Assembly: GCA_900539255.1 (NCBI GenBank)
Contig: UQBJ01000005.1
Location: 1 to 64,000, forward strand
Direction of reading: 5' to 3'
DNA: 64,000 bases
DNA from: an uncultured Campylobacter sp.
GTDB taxonomy: Bacteria; Campylobacterota; Campylobacteria; Campylobacterales; Campylobacteraceae
Made by a program: the position numbers and the translations under genes. Below the pieces are notes generated by a model, which was not told where the DNA came from, searched no databases, and was given only the letters and a program-made list of their open reading frames with translations. Within the stretch, counting starts at the first letter, position 1, and the number at the start of each line of letters is the position of its first letter. Shown one piece after another: positions 8,412 through 16,986 of the stretch.

Positions 8412-9274
8412 TGCTTGAATTTTTGAAAAAAGGCTTGTCAAAAACCTTAAATTCAATGAATTCCTTAAAAACAGGCGAAAAAATCTCCAAAGATTTGCTT
8501 GAAACTATGCTTTTAGAAGCCGATGTGAGCTATGAAATCGTGGAGGAAATTTTATACTACTTGCCCCCAAGCGATGAGGTAAAAAAAGAGGACTTAAAGC
8601 GCGTAATGGAGGCGTATTTTTTGTATGATAATGCCCAAAGTGCTAACGCAAAGCCCTTTGTGGAGCTGATTTTGGGCGTAAATGGAGCGGGCAAAACCAC
8701 AAGCATAGCAAAGCTAGCGAATTTATACAAAAAAAAGGGCGATAAAGTCATACTCGCAGCTTGCGATACCTTTCGCGCGGGAGCTATCGAGCAGTTAAGG
8801 CTTTGGGCAGAAAAAATCGGCGTTCAAATCGTAATGAGCGAGCAAGGACACGACCCATCGGCTGTGGCTTTTGACACCATCAGCAAAGCCGTAGCAAAGG
8901 ATTATGAACGCGTCATCATCGACACGGCTGGGCGTTTGCAAAACCAAAAAAATTTAAGCGCGGAGCTTGATAAAATCGTGCGAATTTGTGGCAAAGCGTT
9001 GGCGGGCGCACCGCACCGCAAAATTTTAGTGCTTGATGGCACGCAGGGCGTGGCTGGGATTTTGCAGGCAAAGGCTTTTAACGAGCTTGTAAGGCTTGAT
9101 GGCGTCATCATCACAAAGCTAGACGGCACAGCAAAGGGCGGCGCGCTATTTAGCATAGCCAAAGAGCTGGAACTTCCTATACTTTACATAGGCGTTGGCG
9201 AGCAAATGGAGGATTTGCTTGAATTTAACGCTAGTGAATATATCCAAAACCTAGTAAATTCTATCTTTGAGTGA
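8411..9274 (+). CDS. ftsY: Signal recognition particle receptor FtsY
   Basis: SRP GTPase receptor that docks ribosome-nascent-chain complexes at the inner membrane. The 287-residue product carries the N (four-helix) domain and the G domain: GVNGAGKTTSIAKLAN (G1), DTFRAGAIEQLRLW, DTAGRLQNQ (G3), TKLDGTAKGG (G4). It lacks the long acidic A domain of E. coli FtsY, as is common in this phylum. The start is coupled to the upstream thioredoxin-like gene. Confidence 0.97.
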   Translation: MLEFLKKGLSKTLNSMNSLKTGEKISKDLLETMLLEADVSYEIVEEILYYLPPSDEVKKEDLKRVMEAYFLYDNAQSANAKPFVELILGVNGAGKTTSIAKLANLYKKKGDKVILAACDTFRAGAIEQLRLWAEKIGVQIVMSEQGHDPSAVAFDTISKAVAKDYERVIIDTAGRLQNQKNLSAELDKIVRICGKALAGAPHRKILVLDGTQGVAGILQAKAFNELVRLDGVIITKLDGTAKGGALFSIAKELELPILYIGVGEQMEDLLEFNASEYIQNLVNSIFE

Positions 9275-9552
9275 ATTTTTACTTTTTGTGAATTTAAGCG
9301 ACTTTGTCTGTGTTGTCATTGCGGGCAAAGCGTAAGCCTTGCGTGGCAAGCCACAGCGAATTTTGGGAAAATGCTTTTTGGGGTTTGTTTTGTGGTAAGT
9401 TTTGCTCGCGCCATTTGAATTTCAAGGTTCTCAAAGCCTTAAAATTCAGGCGCTTTGTGAAACAAAAGCGTGAGTTGGGATTTGTTTTCTTTCAAAACGA
9501 AAATCCTAATGGCTTTTCTCGCTGTGCCGACAAATAAATTCCAAGCGTGGCA
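9275..9552. repeat. Gene-free stretch with degenerate intergenic repeat
   Basis: About 280 bases without a convincing gene. At 9319-9360 the motif GTCATTGCGGGCAAAGCG is followed by GTGGCAAGCCAC, a short perfect hairpin. TCATTGC-type words also occur near 5087, 22928 and 30178. The short ORFs here have no ribosome site, odd composition and no recognisable domain. Confidence 0.4.
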
Positions 9553-9570
9553 AAGGCGAAAATTCGCCTT
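9553..9570 (+). terminator. Hairpin terminator between ftsY and brnQ
   Basis: AAGGCGA and TCGCCTT pair around an AAAT loop and are followed by TTATT on the plus strand. This is a plausible end for the thioredoxin-ftsY transcript. It abuts the brnQ stop, so it may serve both converging units. Confidence 0.6.
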
Positions 9571-10896
9571 TTATTGCTTAAATTTAAGCACGGTGTGGAT
9601 AATGTATGTTACGCAAAATGCCACGATAGCCCACAGCACCCAGCCCAAGCCATAGTCATAAAAGGGCATAGCCTGCTTTACAAGCTCCACAAAGTTAGCG
9701 GGCAGAATCTTTTCGCCGTTTATGGTGGCGACAGAGCCTAGCGAGTAAATCAGCCCCGTAACGAGCGTGATATAAATGCAGGCGCGGTAGATGAGCTTTG
9801 AGCTGTCGATGAGGTTGTCGATGAGTGCAAGCACCACGAGCACGATAACCACAGGGTAAAACGCCACGAGTATAGGCACGCCGAATTTCAAAATGCCCGA
9901 AAGTCCTATATTTGCCATCAGTGCGCTCACTACGCTAAATATCAAGCACCACGATTTGTAGCTGATTTTGGGCGCAAGCGAGTTAAAATAATCACTCCCT
10001 GAGGTCGTAAGTCCCACGGTTGTGGTGATACAAGCTAAAAAAAGCGCAATGCCAAGTATGATTTGCCCTGCGTTGCCAAAGAGAAATTCGGCTGATTTTG
10101 CCAAGATTTCAGCCCCGTTTGCCGTCTCTGTGATAGCCCCTGCTGTGGCTGCACCAAGGTAGGCTAAGGCTATGTAGATGATAGAGAGCAACGCACCTGC
10201 GAAAATGCCCGTTTTTATCGTGGTTTGCACGAGGGTTTTGTCATCTTGCACCCCAAAACTTCGCAAAACGCCCACAACGACTATGCCAAAAACTATGGAA
10301 GCCATAGCGTCCATCGTGTCATAGCCTGCAAGAAACGCCGTGCTTGTAGGGGCTGTGGCGTATTTGCCACTTGGGGCGGCAAGGGGCGGCGTGTCAGCGA
10401 CAAAAGCCCCGATAACGAGCAAGGCTATCATCAGCAAAAGCACGGGCGTGAGCCACTTGCCAAGCACTTCGACAAGTTTGCTTTTGTTGATGGAGACAAG
10501 ATAATTTACCACAAAAAAGAACACGCTCCAAACGATGAGCCACACGCCTTTTGCTTCGCCTACCACTGGCGCAACACCCACTTCAAAGGGCAAATTCGCC
10601 GCACGAGGTATGGCAAGAAACGGACCTATCGAAAGATAAATCAGCACGATGAAAACAGGACCAAAAAACCTATCCACGCGCCCAGTAAGTGCCTGCACGC
10701 TGCCACACCTTGCCACAGCTGCTACGCCTAAAACGGGCAAAAGCACCGCCGTAACGCAAAAATAAAGTATAGTTTGGTAAAAAATTTCGCCTGATTCTTT
10801 GCCGAGCATAGGCGGAAAGATGAAGTTTCCCGCGCCAAAAAACATAGAAAAAAGCATCAGTGAAATGACGATAAATTCGCTTCTTGTGAGCTTCAT
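9571..10896 (-). CDS. brnQ: Branched-chain amino acid:cation symporter BrnQ/LivII family
   Basis: A 441-residue membrane protein with about 12 hydrophobic helices. It starts with the family signature SLMLFSMFFGAGNFIFPPML and contains AIPRAANLPFEVG, typical of sodium-coupled Leu/Ile/Val uptake carriers. The reaction is import of branched-chain amino acids across the inner membrane. It appears to be a single-gene unit: 106 bases separate its start from the exporter gene upstream on the same strand. The exact amino-acid preference is not shown by sequence. Confidence 0.93.
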   Translation of the reverse strand: MKLTRSEFIVISLMLFSMFFGAGNFIFPPMLGKESGEIFYQTILYFCVTAVLLPVLGVAAVARCGSVQALTGRVDRFFGPVFIVLIYLSIGPFLAIPRAANLPFEVGVAPVVGEAKGVWLIVWSVFFFVVNYLVSINKSKLVEVLGKWLTPVLLLMIALLVIGAFVADTPPLAAPSGKYATAPTSTAFLAGYDTMDAMASIVFGIVVVGVLRSFGVQDDKTLVQTTIKTGIFAGALLSIIYIALAYLGAATAGAITETANGAEILAKSAEFLFGNAGQIILGIALFLACITTTVGLTTSGSDYFNSLAPKISYKSWCLIFSVVSALMANIGLSGILKFGVPILVAFYPVVIVLVVLALIDNLIDSSKLIYRACIYITLVTGLIYSLGSVATINGEKILPANFVELVKQAMPFYDYGLGWVLWAIVAFCVTYIIHTVLKFKQ

Positions 10897-11002
10897 AAGT
10901 GTCCTTTTGTGTAAAAATATGAGTTTGATTATAGCAAAAATTTAAGGCATTGTGTCAAAAAGCTGAATTTTTATGGCATTTTTGTTTAAAGTGTAACGAA
11001 AT

Positions 11003-11533
11003 TTACCTCAACTTGTGCCTTTTTAAATGCCTATACTTGCCAAAAAGTCCGCTGTGCCTTGTCGTCATAAAACTTTGCTCAAAGAAAAGCAGCAAGGTTA
11101 CTGAAACGCCCACAGCCAAAGCCAAAGTGATAGAAAGCGTGGTAAAAAAATAGTCAAAAAATTCAACCAAATACCGCGTTTTAGCCGTCTCTTCGCTTGC
11201 GTTGATAAAGCTAAACAAATAAAGTATCGTGCGGTAGGCAAAAACGCCCGGTATCATCGGCAACAAGGCTGGAAAGGCGATGATTTCGGCTGGGGTTTTA
11301 GCGATTTTTGCCAAAAGCATACTCACGCAGCCTACCAAAAAAGCGGCTAAAAAAGTGGCGATGGCAAGATTTGAAAAGCCAAAAAAGTCCGTCAAAACCA
11401 AGCGAAAACTATGCCCCATCGCCGCCACAAGGGCGGATAAAAACAAAATGCTCGTGGGCGGGTTTGACGCGTAAGCAAAGCCAAAGCTCACAAGTGCCGC
11501 AAAGAGCATATCCCACAAAATCGGCTCTATCAT
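11003..11533 (-). CDS. ThrE-type threonine/serine exporter, small subunit
   Basis: A 176-residue integral membrane protein with about five helices, matching the short half of split ThrE exporters (ThrE_2/DUF3815: GFAYASNP then ALVAAMGH, late PMIPGVFAYR). The start overlaps the stop of the large half by four bases (ATGA), so the two are translated together. Split ThrE pairs export small amino acids; the substrate is inferred from family only. Confidence 0.85.
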   Translation of the reverse strand: MIEPILWDMLFAALVSFGFAYASNPPTSILFLSALVAAMGHSFRLVLTDFFGFSNLAIATFLAAFLVGCVSMLLAKIAKTPAEIIAFPALLPMIPGVFAYRTILYLFSFINASEETAKTRYLVEFFDYFFTTLSITLALAVGVSVTLLLFFEQSFMTTRHSGLFGKYRHLKRHKLR

Positions 11534-12309
11534 TTTATCAACCTAAAATCGCCAAGGCTCAAAGTGATATAAACGCCTATACCCACGCAACTAACAAGCA
11601 CTACCACGCTGATGATGCGGCTGATGCCCATTTGAATGTAGTTTTTGAGTATGTCGATGACTGAATTTATAAAAAAAACGCCCGGCGTGAGATACAAAAT
11701 GCTCGCAGCAAGTGCTACTTCGCCCGTTTGCGTGAGCTTTAAATTCACGCCGATGAGCGCGATATACGATGAAACAAAGGCGCAGAGTATGTAGATAAGA
11801 CGAATGTCAAGTTTAAAATACCTTGTCAGTAGGGTTTTCACGCTAGTGCCGATGAGTCCAGCTACCAGCACTACAAGCACCGTGCCAAAATCCCCGCCAA
11901 AAAGCTTGGAAAAACTTGCGTTTGCGATACTTTGCAAGATGATATACATATAAAAAGGGTGCTTTTCTTTCGCCACGAGCTTGGTAAAGCACCTTTTTGC
12001 CACGCGCAAATCGTGTATGTGGTCGTAAATCGCCCAGCTTAAACCGCTTAAATTTGAAATGAGCCGAAAATCCACAAGCGAGTATTTGTTTGTAACCAAA
12101 TAAGTGCGTGAAATGGCGTAGTTGTCGGGGTCGACTATGTTTATCAGTGTGTGATTGAACGAAAAATTCAGGCTTATCTTGTAGCCAAAGCTTTGCGATA
12201 TGCGTTTAGCACACCTATCCACGCGTGAGCTATATGTGCCGATGCCTACCATTGTGGAGATATAATCAACGATAAAATTGCTAAACTCTTGTATATCGGG
12301 CTTTTGCAT
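11530..12309 (-). CDS. ThrE-type threonine/serine exporter, large subunit (DUF1212)
   Basis: A 259-residue protein with a soluble N-terminal half typical of DUF1212/ThrE (GIGTYSSRVDRCAKRI, a variant of the G.....R.....R..A motif) and a C-terminal membrane half with about five helices (LTPGVFFINSVIDILKNY, the PG.....SV.D site). It works with the overlapping small subunit downstream. About 210 bases of AT-rich DNA upstream hold no clear gene. It resembles the paired Cj1165c/Cj1166c membrane proteins of C. jejuni. Confidence 0.87.
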   Translation of the reverse strand: MQKPDIQEFSNFIVDYISTMVGIGTYSSRVDRCAKRISQSFGYKISLNFSFNHTLINIVDPDNYAISRTYLVTNKYSLVDFRLISNLSGLSWAIYDHIHDLRVAKRCFTKLVAKEKHPFYMYIILQSIANASFSKLFGGDFGTVLVVLVAGLIGTSVKTLLTRYFKLDIRLIYILCAFVSSYIALIGVNLKLTQTGEVALAASILYLTPGVFFINSVIDILKNYIQMGISRIISVVVLVSCVGIGVYITLSLGDFRLIK

Positions 12310-12520
12310 AATGCGTTTGGGCTTTCCTTTGTGAATTTTCGCAGATTTTAGCGAATTTTTTTGAGTATTGTAACACTTTTTTGTGGCTTTTGGGCTGAAT
12401 TTTTGAAAAATTTAGCTCTTTTTTGAGAAAAATTCAAAAAAACAACGCTTTTATCGGCATTGCTCGTATATAAATAAGTGCAAGCACGCAAATTTCGCTC
12501 AAAAGCAAAGAATGCTTAAT

Positions 12521-12619
12521 TCAAGCCTTGCGTGGTTTATCGCTAAAAATGGTATAACCAAAAGAAAAGGCGATGACACCAAAAGCAAAAATAATTACAG
12601 CATAAGCAAACATTTCCAT
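12521..12619 (-). CDS. 32-residue single-helix membrane peptide, translationally coupled
   Basis: Encodes MEMFAYAVIIFAFGVIAFSF (residues 1-20) then GYTIFSDKPRKA and TGA: one transmembrane helix with a basic C-terminal tail. Its ATG overlaps the stop codon of the upstream 75-residue gene (TAATG), the usual sign of coupled translation. That arrangement, the clean hydrophobic profile and the absence of another use for these bases make it likely to be real. I know no family for it. It is the third gene of an operon with a lipoprotein and a two-helix protein. Confidence 0.6.
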   Translation of the reverse strand: MEMFAYAVIIFAFGVIAFSFGYTIFSDKPRKA

Positions 12620-12846
12620 TAGTCCATTTCCTCCAATTCGTTTAAATCTTTAATGTTTTTCCAAGTATAAAGCCCAAAAATAACCGAAATGATTAAAATT
12701 CCACCGCCCAAAATAACGATTTTAGCTACACTCAAAGTCTCAACATTGATATACAAATAAGCAATCATACCAAATAAAGCCACCAAAAGCACGGGCATAG
12801 CGGTTCTATAATTTTCCGCATTGTGATTTAATTTATCTTTTCTCAT
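12619..12846 (-). CDS. Small two-helix membrane protein, unknown function
   Basis: 75 residues: a charged N-terminus (MRKDKLNHNAENYR), two transmembrane helices (about 17-34 and 42-60), and an acidic tail LNELEEMD. By the positive-inside rule both ends should be cytoplasmic. The start lies six bases after the lipoprotein stop, and its own stop overlaps the next small gene. No family recognised. The coupling on both sides suggests the three products form or serve one membrane assembly. Confidence 0.75.
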   Translation of the reverse strand: MRKDKLNHNAENYRTAMPVLLVALFGMIAYLYINVETLSVAKIVILGGGILIISVIFGLYTWKNIKDLNELEEMD

Positions 12847-12852
12847 AGTAGC

Positions 12853-13308
12853 TTATTTTTCGCTTTTTAGGCAATCGCTAATACCCCTATAACCCTCACG
12901 AGCTAAATGCCCAAACATTGATTCAGGTGCTAATTTAAATAAATTTTCATCTCTTCCATCGCTATACACGATAAAAGCACTAGCATTCATCAGTGTAAGC
13001 ATTTCATCGCCACTTTTAAAAACATCGTTTGCAACTCCAAACAAAACAACTTTATTTTCATCATTTAAACATTTTCGATAAGCTTTGGCGCTAGTTTCAT
13101 AGGCTTTGGCGTAAAAATCATAACTCAAAATCTTATAATCAGGGTATTTTTCCTTTACCAAAGCCACAGCTTTCTTTTCAGCTTCACTACTCGGCTTAAA
13201 TTCATCGCCGCCCCCGCACGCACTCAAAAACAACCCAGCACCGATTAAGGCACTTGCTACGCCTACTTTTGCTACATTCGCAACACTATTTTTGTTAAGA
13301 TTTTTCAT
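12853..13308 (-). CDS. Lipoprotein of unknown function
   Basis: A 151-residue product beginning MKNLNKNSVANVAKVG. A signal helix ends in a lipobox (GLFLSACGGGDEF), so it should be lipidated and face the periplasm. The mature part is mixed alpha/beta with PDYKILSYDFYAKAYETSAK and a closing GYRGISDCLK. Two Cys (in KCLN and DCLK) could form a disulfide. I chose the ATG at 13308 because AAGGG precedes it; an upstream in-frame ATG adds 13 unlikely residues. It is the first gene of the three-gene small-membrane-protein operon. Confidence 0.78.
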   Translation of the reverse strand: MKNLNKNSVANVAKVGVASALIGAGLFLSACGGGDEFKPSSEAEKKAVALVKEKYPDYKILSYDFYAKAYETSAKAYRKCLNDENKVVLFGVANDVFKSGDEMLTLMNASAFIVYSDGRDENLFKLAPESMFGHLAREGYRGISDCLKSEK

Positions 13309-13404
13309 CTTTTGCCCTTTAAACGCAAATTTCGTGTAATTATGCACTTTTTTGGTAAATGAAAGGCAAAGTCAAAAATTCTTAAATTTTACTGCCCGAA
13401 AGCC

Positions 13405-13432
13405 TTGAAATTTAAGCTAAATTCGCTATAAT
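13405..13432 (+). promoter_or_regulatory. Sigma-70-type promoter of der
   Basis: TTGAAA (13405-13410), a 16-base spacer, then TATAAT (13427-13432), 42 bases before the der ATG. It is one of the few sites here with a readable -35. Confidence 0.65.
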
Positions 13433-13474
13433 CACACCAAAATTCGCACAAAGCGAGCTAAATTTAGGACACTA

Positions 13475-14854
13475 ATGCAAAGTATCATACTCGTAGGCAA
13501 GCCAAATGTCGGCAAATCAAGCCTTTTTAATAAAATCGCACGCGCAAGAGTAGCCATAACAAGCGACATAGCAGGCACGACACGCGACACAAACAAGCTT
13601 GAAGTAAATATAAATGGCAAAAAAGCCCTACTCATCGACAGCGGCGGGCTTGATGAAAGCGATGAGCTTTTTCGCGCCGTCAAGCAAAACACCCTAGCAC
13701 GCGCAAAGTGCGCTGACATAGTGCTTTATATGGTTGATGGCAAAAAATACCCTGATGATGAGGACAAAAAACTACTCTTTGAAATCCTAAAATTCAAAAA
13801 ACCAACCGCCTTGGTGATAAACAAAATCGACAGCCAAAAGGACGAGCAAAGGGCTTTTGAGTTTGCTTCTTTTGGGCTTAAAGAGCTTTTTTTTATCTCC
13901 ACAAGCCACGCCACAGGGCTTGATGAGCTTTATGGCTGGCTTGAAAAGCATTTAGATGAGCCTTTTATCCTTGCCGATGAGAGCGAGAATTTAGAGGATT
14001 TTTTGCAAAACTATGATGAAAACGGCGAAAATGAGTTTAAATTTAAAAGCATTGACGAAAATGTCATCAAAGTAGGCATTGTAGGGCGCGTAAATGTCGG
14101 CAAATCAAGCCTTTTAAACGCCCTTGTGAAAGAAAAGCGAAGCGTGGTAAGCGATATAGCTGGCACTACCATAGACCCTGTCAATGAAAGCGTGTTTTAC
14201 AAGGATAAAACCATAGAATTCATCGATACAGCAGGCATTAGAAAACGAGGCAAAATAGCAGGACTTGAAAAATTCGCCCTTAACCGCACGCAAAAGCTTT
14301 TAGAGCAAGCTCAAATCGCACTTTTGATTTTGGACGCAAGTGAGGGCTTTAACGAGCTTGATGAAAGAATCGCTGGACTTATAGATAAGCATTATTTGGG
14401 CGTTATCATCGTGCTTAATAAGTGGGATATTAGCGATTTGGACTTTGACAAGGTTTGCAAAGAGCTGAAATTTGAACGCTTTAAGTTTTTAGCCCACGCG
14501 CCCATCATCAGCATAAGCGCAAAAAGCGGCAAGCGCGTGAGCGTGTTGCTTGATAAAATTTTGGAAGTTTTTGCGAATTTCATTCAAAAAATCCCTACCG
14601 CAAGGCTTAACGAGCTTATAAACACCGCAACAAAGGCGCATCCTTTGCCAAGTGATTTTGGCAAAGCCGTGAAAATCTACTACGCCGTGCAGTATGAATG
14701 CGCACCGCCTAAAATCGCCCTTGTGATGAACCGCCCAAAAGCACTGCATTTTAGCTATAAACGCTATCTTGCTAACCAAATTCGCAAGGAATTCGCCTTT
14801 GAGGGTATTCCACTTGTCATCGCAGCTCGAAAAAAAGGGCAAAAAGATGAGTAA
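13475..14854 (+). CDS. der: Ribosome-assembly GTPase Der (EngA)
   Basis: Essential GTPase in 50S subunit assembly. Two tandem G domains are visible: GKPNVGKSSLFN near residue 8 and GRVNVGKSSLLN near residue 205. Each is followed by an IAGTTxD switch and an NKxD element (VINKIDS, VLNKWDIS). A C-terminal KH-like domain closes the 459-residue protein. It overlaps aroK by eight bases. The der-aroK-trpS-serS order matches C. jejuni except for the insertion after aroK. Confidence 0.97.
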   Translation: MQSIILVGKPNVGKSSLFNKIARARVAITSDIAGTTRDTNKLEVNINGKKALLIDSGGLDESDELFRAVKQNTLARAKCADIVLYMVDGKKYPDDEDKKLLFEILKFKKPTALVINKIDSQKDEQRAFEFASFGLKELFFISTSHATGLDELYGWLEKHLDEPFILADESENLEDFLQNYDENGENEFKFKSIDENVIKVGIVGRVNVGKSSLLNALVKEKRSVVSDIAGTTIDPVNESVFYKDKTIEFIDTAGIRKRGKIAGLEKFALNRTQKLLEQAQIALLILDASEGFNELDERIAGLIDKHYLGVIIVLNKWDISDLDFDKVCKELKFERFKFLAHAPIISISAKSGKRVSVLLDKILEVFANFIQKIPTARLNELINTATKAHPLPSDFGKAVKIYYAVQYECAPPKIALVMNRPKALHFSYKRYLANQIRKEFAFEGIPLVIAARKKGQKDE

Positions 14855-15335
14855 AAATGTGATTTTCATCGGTTTTATGGGCTGTGGCAAAAGCACAGTT
14901 GCTCAGGCTTTGGCAAAGCAAATGAATGCTCATTTCATCGACACCGATGAGCTGATAAAACAAAGACTAGGCAAGGAAATCAGCGAAATTTTTGCTGAAT
15001 TTGGCGAGGATTTTTTTAGAAATGAAGAAAAAAAAATTGCAGACGAAATTCCAAAGCTTAATGGCTATGTCATCGCAACAGGCGGAGGTTTTTACAAGGC
15101 TTTACAAAGGGATAAAAATTCTGTGATAATATATCTTAAAGCAAGTTTTGAATTTTTGCGACAAAGGCTTGATGAAAAGGCACTTAAAGAACGCCCACTC
15201 TTTGCAAACACCGAAAAAGCAAGGGCTTTGTTTGATGAAAGATTGAGCGAGTATGAAAAAAAGGCTGATATTATCATAAATGTCGAGCAAAAAAGCGTGC
15301 AAGAGATAGTTAGTAAGGCTCTATCTCATTTATAA
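14847..15335 (+). CDS. aroK: Shikimate kinase
   Basis: Phosphorylates shikimate in aromatic amino-acid synthesis. 162 residues with the P-loop IGFMGCGKSTVAQ, the shikimate-binding FIDTDELI, ATGGGFY, and the lid Arg in KERPLF. The ATG at 14847 lies inside the last codons of der in another frame. Open frame continues upstream but has no family residues. It is the last intact core gene before the remnant island. Confidence 0.95.
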   Translation: MSKNVIFIGFMGCGKSTVAQALAKQMNAHFIDTDELIKQRLGKEISEIFAEFGEDFFRNEEKKIADEIPKLNGYVIATGGGFYKALQRDKNSVIIYLKASFEFLRQRLDEKALKERPLFANTEKARALFDERLSEYEKKADIIINVEQKSVQEIVSKALSHL

Positions 15336-15454
15336 GGTTTGTTTTGGTCTTTTGATTTGAGTTTAAATTCCTTTGTTTTGAATTTTCATCTTATTTTAAG
15401 GGCTAAAATTCACAAAAAACGCTCTTATAAGCTAAATTTTTTGCTTTATTTGAG

Positions 15455-15460
15455 TATAAT
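15455..15460 (+). promoter_or_regulatory. -10 box upstream of the restriction-remnant island
   Basis: GAGTATAAT lies about 45 bases before the 15506 ATG, preceded by an AT-rich stretch. It suggests the island retained its own promoter. Confidence 0.45.
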
Positions 15461-15505
15461 AACACATTTACAAAAGATGATAAACGCAAAAAGCACGAGG
15501 AAACA

Positions 15506-15652
15506 ATGAGCCAAGCATTTGCAAAACACAACGAAGTTGCCAAAAAGCATTCTTATCTTAATACTATTTTGCAAAAAAGCGAAAAATACTTATGCTCTGA
15601 ATTTAAAACAAAGACACATAAAGGTGGTAAAAATGTGGAACGCACAAGATGA
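15506..15652 (+). CDS. 48-residue ORF at head of the remnant island
   Basis: MSQAFAKHNEVAKKHSYLNT is followed by a Lys-rich tail ending ERTR, then TGA. GAGGAAAC precedes the ATG, so it may be translated. The body looks like the amino end of a larger protein cut off abruptly. Its last 20 bases overlap the start of the next reading frame. I cannot assign a family. It is most likely a truncated leftover of a restriction-modification gene. Confidence 0.4.
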   Translation: MSQAFAKHNEVAKKHSYLNTILQKSEKYLCSEFKTKTHKGGKNVERTR

Positions 15653-15959
15653 ACGAGACTTTTTTGACAACGCCCTAAAAAGTGGCTTTGCTAATGAGCG
15701 TGATTTGTTCTATGAAATAGGCGGTAAATTTCTAGCCTATATCCCAAAAGAGATAAAACAAAATATCCCCACTCTGCAATCTCGCAATTCGCTCATAGGA
15801 AACTACACAGAAACTTGGTGTCAAAGGCTTTTAGAGCCACTTGCCAAAAAGCTGAATTTGTTTGCCATAAATGGAGTCGTGTGCGATGAGTTGGGTTTGA
15901 TTAAGAGTTCTAGGGCGGATTTGGCGTTTTGCTTTGCAAATGATAAGGATAAGAAATGA
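15633..15959 (+). pseudogene. Probable truncated type II restriction endonuclease
   Basis: Encodes 108 residues beginning MWNAQDERDFFDNALKSGF after a strong AAGGTGG ribosome site. The segment LQSRNSLIGNYTETW and the GVVCDELGLIKSSRADLAFC stretch resemble the front half of some PD-(D/E)xK type II restriction enzymes. In those, an acidic residue here is followed by a downstream E-x-K strand. That second catalytic strand is missing: the frame stops right after ANDKDKK. I infer 3' truncation with loss of activity. The family match is from memory and uncertain; the shortness is directly visible. Confidence 0.5.
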
Positions 15960-16156
15960 AAAAATTTGAAGTTCGTATTTTTCATAGTTCATTTTGCAGC
16001 TATGAAGTGGAGGCTGAAAATGAAACCGATGCCATACTTAAAGCTCGTGAATATAAAATCAATAAAGATGATATAATGATGAATTTAGAGCCTTTTAAAG
16101 AGGCTGATGAGGCAGAAGAATTAGAAAGTGATGAAAAATGCTTAAAGAAAATGTAA
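15956..16156 (+). CDS. DpnD/PcfM-like small protein
   Basis: 66 residues: MKKFEVRIFHSSFCSYEVEA, then ENETDAILKARE and an acidic tail. The pattern of two beta strands followed by 'E-x-E-x-x-A-I-x-x-A' resembles the short DpnD/PcfM-type domain found beside restriction and plasmid genes. The ATG overlaps the end of the preceding frame (ATGA), and its tail overlaps the next gene by 19 bases. Its biochemical role is unknown even in known relatives. Confidence 0.55.
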   Translation: MKKFEVRIFHSSFCSYEVEAENETDAILKAREYKINKDDIMMNLEPFKEADEAEELESDEKCLKKM

Positions 16157-16986
16157 AAATCACCGCAAGTGATATGCCGTTTAATTACACGACTATTAAG
16201 CTCACTCAAAGCAGAATTAACAAGGGTTTGCTTGCTATTCCTGTAAGTTTGCTTAATCTTTTTCCAAAAGAGAAGTGCAAAATTTTCATCACTCTACAAA
16301 ATGGCGTGAGTAAAGAAGTGAATTTTACGCCTTATGAGAGCAGTAGTAGAGAGTGCAGGATAGGTGGTTTGTCTGAATTTTACAAACATTTTAACATTCA
16401 AAGTAACGATGAGCTTGTTTTGATTAAAACCGATGACAAAAAATTCAAGCTTTTGAGTGAAAAATTCTTTAAAGAAATGATTTTGCAAGATTTACAAGAA
16501 TTAGAAAATTCACAAAATGAAGCAGATTTTGACGAAAATTTAAACAAAGTAAAAAACATTGCCAAAATATCCAAAGATGAGTTAATCCAAAATGAATTTG
16601 TCCGTTTATCCAAAACCCAAATGCAAGCAAGGCGAAAGATAAAAACAAGCACAAATTTCAAAAACGAACTCGTGCCAACTTCTATGAGACTTATGCTTGC
16701 AAATTTATACAAGGGCAAATGTCAAGTGAGTAATTTTGGTTTTTTGATGAAAAACAACAAGCCTTATTTTGAAATTCATCATATCAACCCAAATGCGGGC
16801 AATCACTTTAAAAATCTGCTAGTCGTAAGTGCAAACACTCACGCTCAATTTACTTACGCTCATCTTTGGCAAAAATTTGATGAAAATGGCTGGCTTAGAG
16901 AAGTGGCTTTTAATGGAGAAAAATTTAAGGTGTTTCAAATCATCGATACTTTAAGCAAAAACACTATCAAGGAATTGCATTTATGA
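16138..16986 (+). CDS. HNH endonuclease, probably a restriction enzyme
   Basis: 282 residues. The C-terminal part holds an HNH (beta-beta-alpha metal) site: Cys195, FEIHHINP with His214-His215, NAGNHFKNLLVV with Asn226, and NTHAQF with His235. The N-terminal ~105 residues (IPVSLLNLFPKEKCKIFI, then YESSSRECRIGGLSEFYKHF) look like a beta-rich DNA-recognition domain of the B3/EcoRII-N type, linked by a charged helical segment. This one looks full length. Its stop overlaps a methyltransferase fragment, suggesting a former nuclease-methyltransferase pair. If it is active without its methyltransferase, it may be a modification-dependent or silenced enzyme. Confidence 0.7.
   Translation: MLKENVKITASDMPFNYTTIKLTQSRINKGLLAIPVSLLNLFPKEKCKIFITLQNGVSKEVNFTPYESSSRECRIGGLSEFYKHFNIQSNDELVLIKTDDKKFKLLSEKFFKEMILQDLQELENSQNEADFDENLNKVKNIAKISKDELIQNEFVRLSKTQMQARRKIKTSTNFKNELVPTSMRLMLANLYKGKCQVSNFGFLMKNNKPYFEIHHINPNAGNHFKNLLVVSANTHAQFTYAHLWQKFDENGWLREVAFNGEKFKVFQIIDTLSKNTIKELHL

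Noticed and set aside
9304..9537. 77-codon plus-strand frame after ftsY
   Set aside because: Overlaps the intergenic repeat, odd Cys/Arg/Trp-rich composition, no ribosome site.
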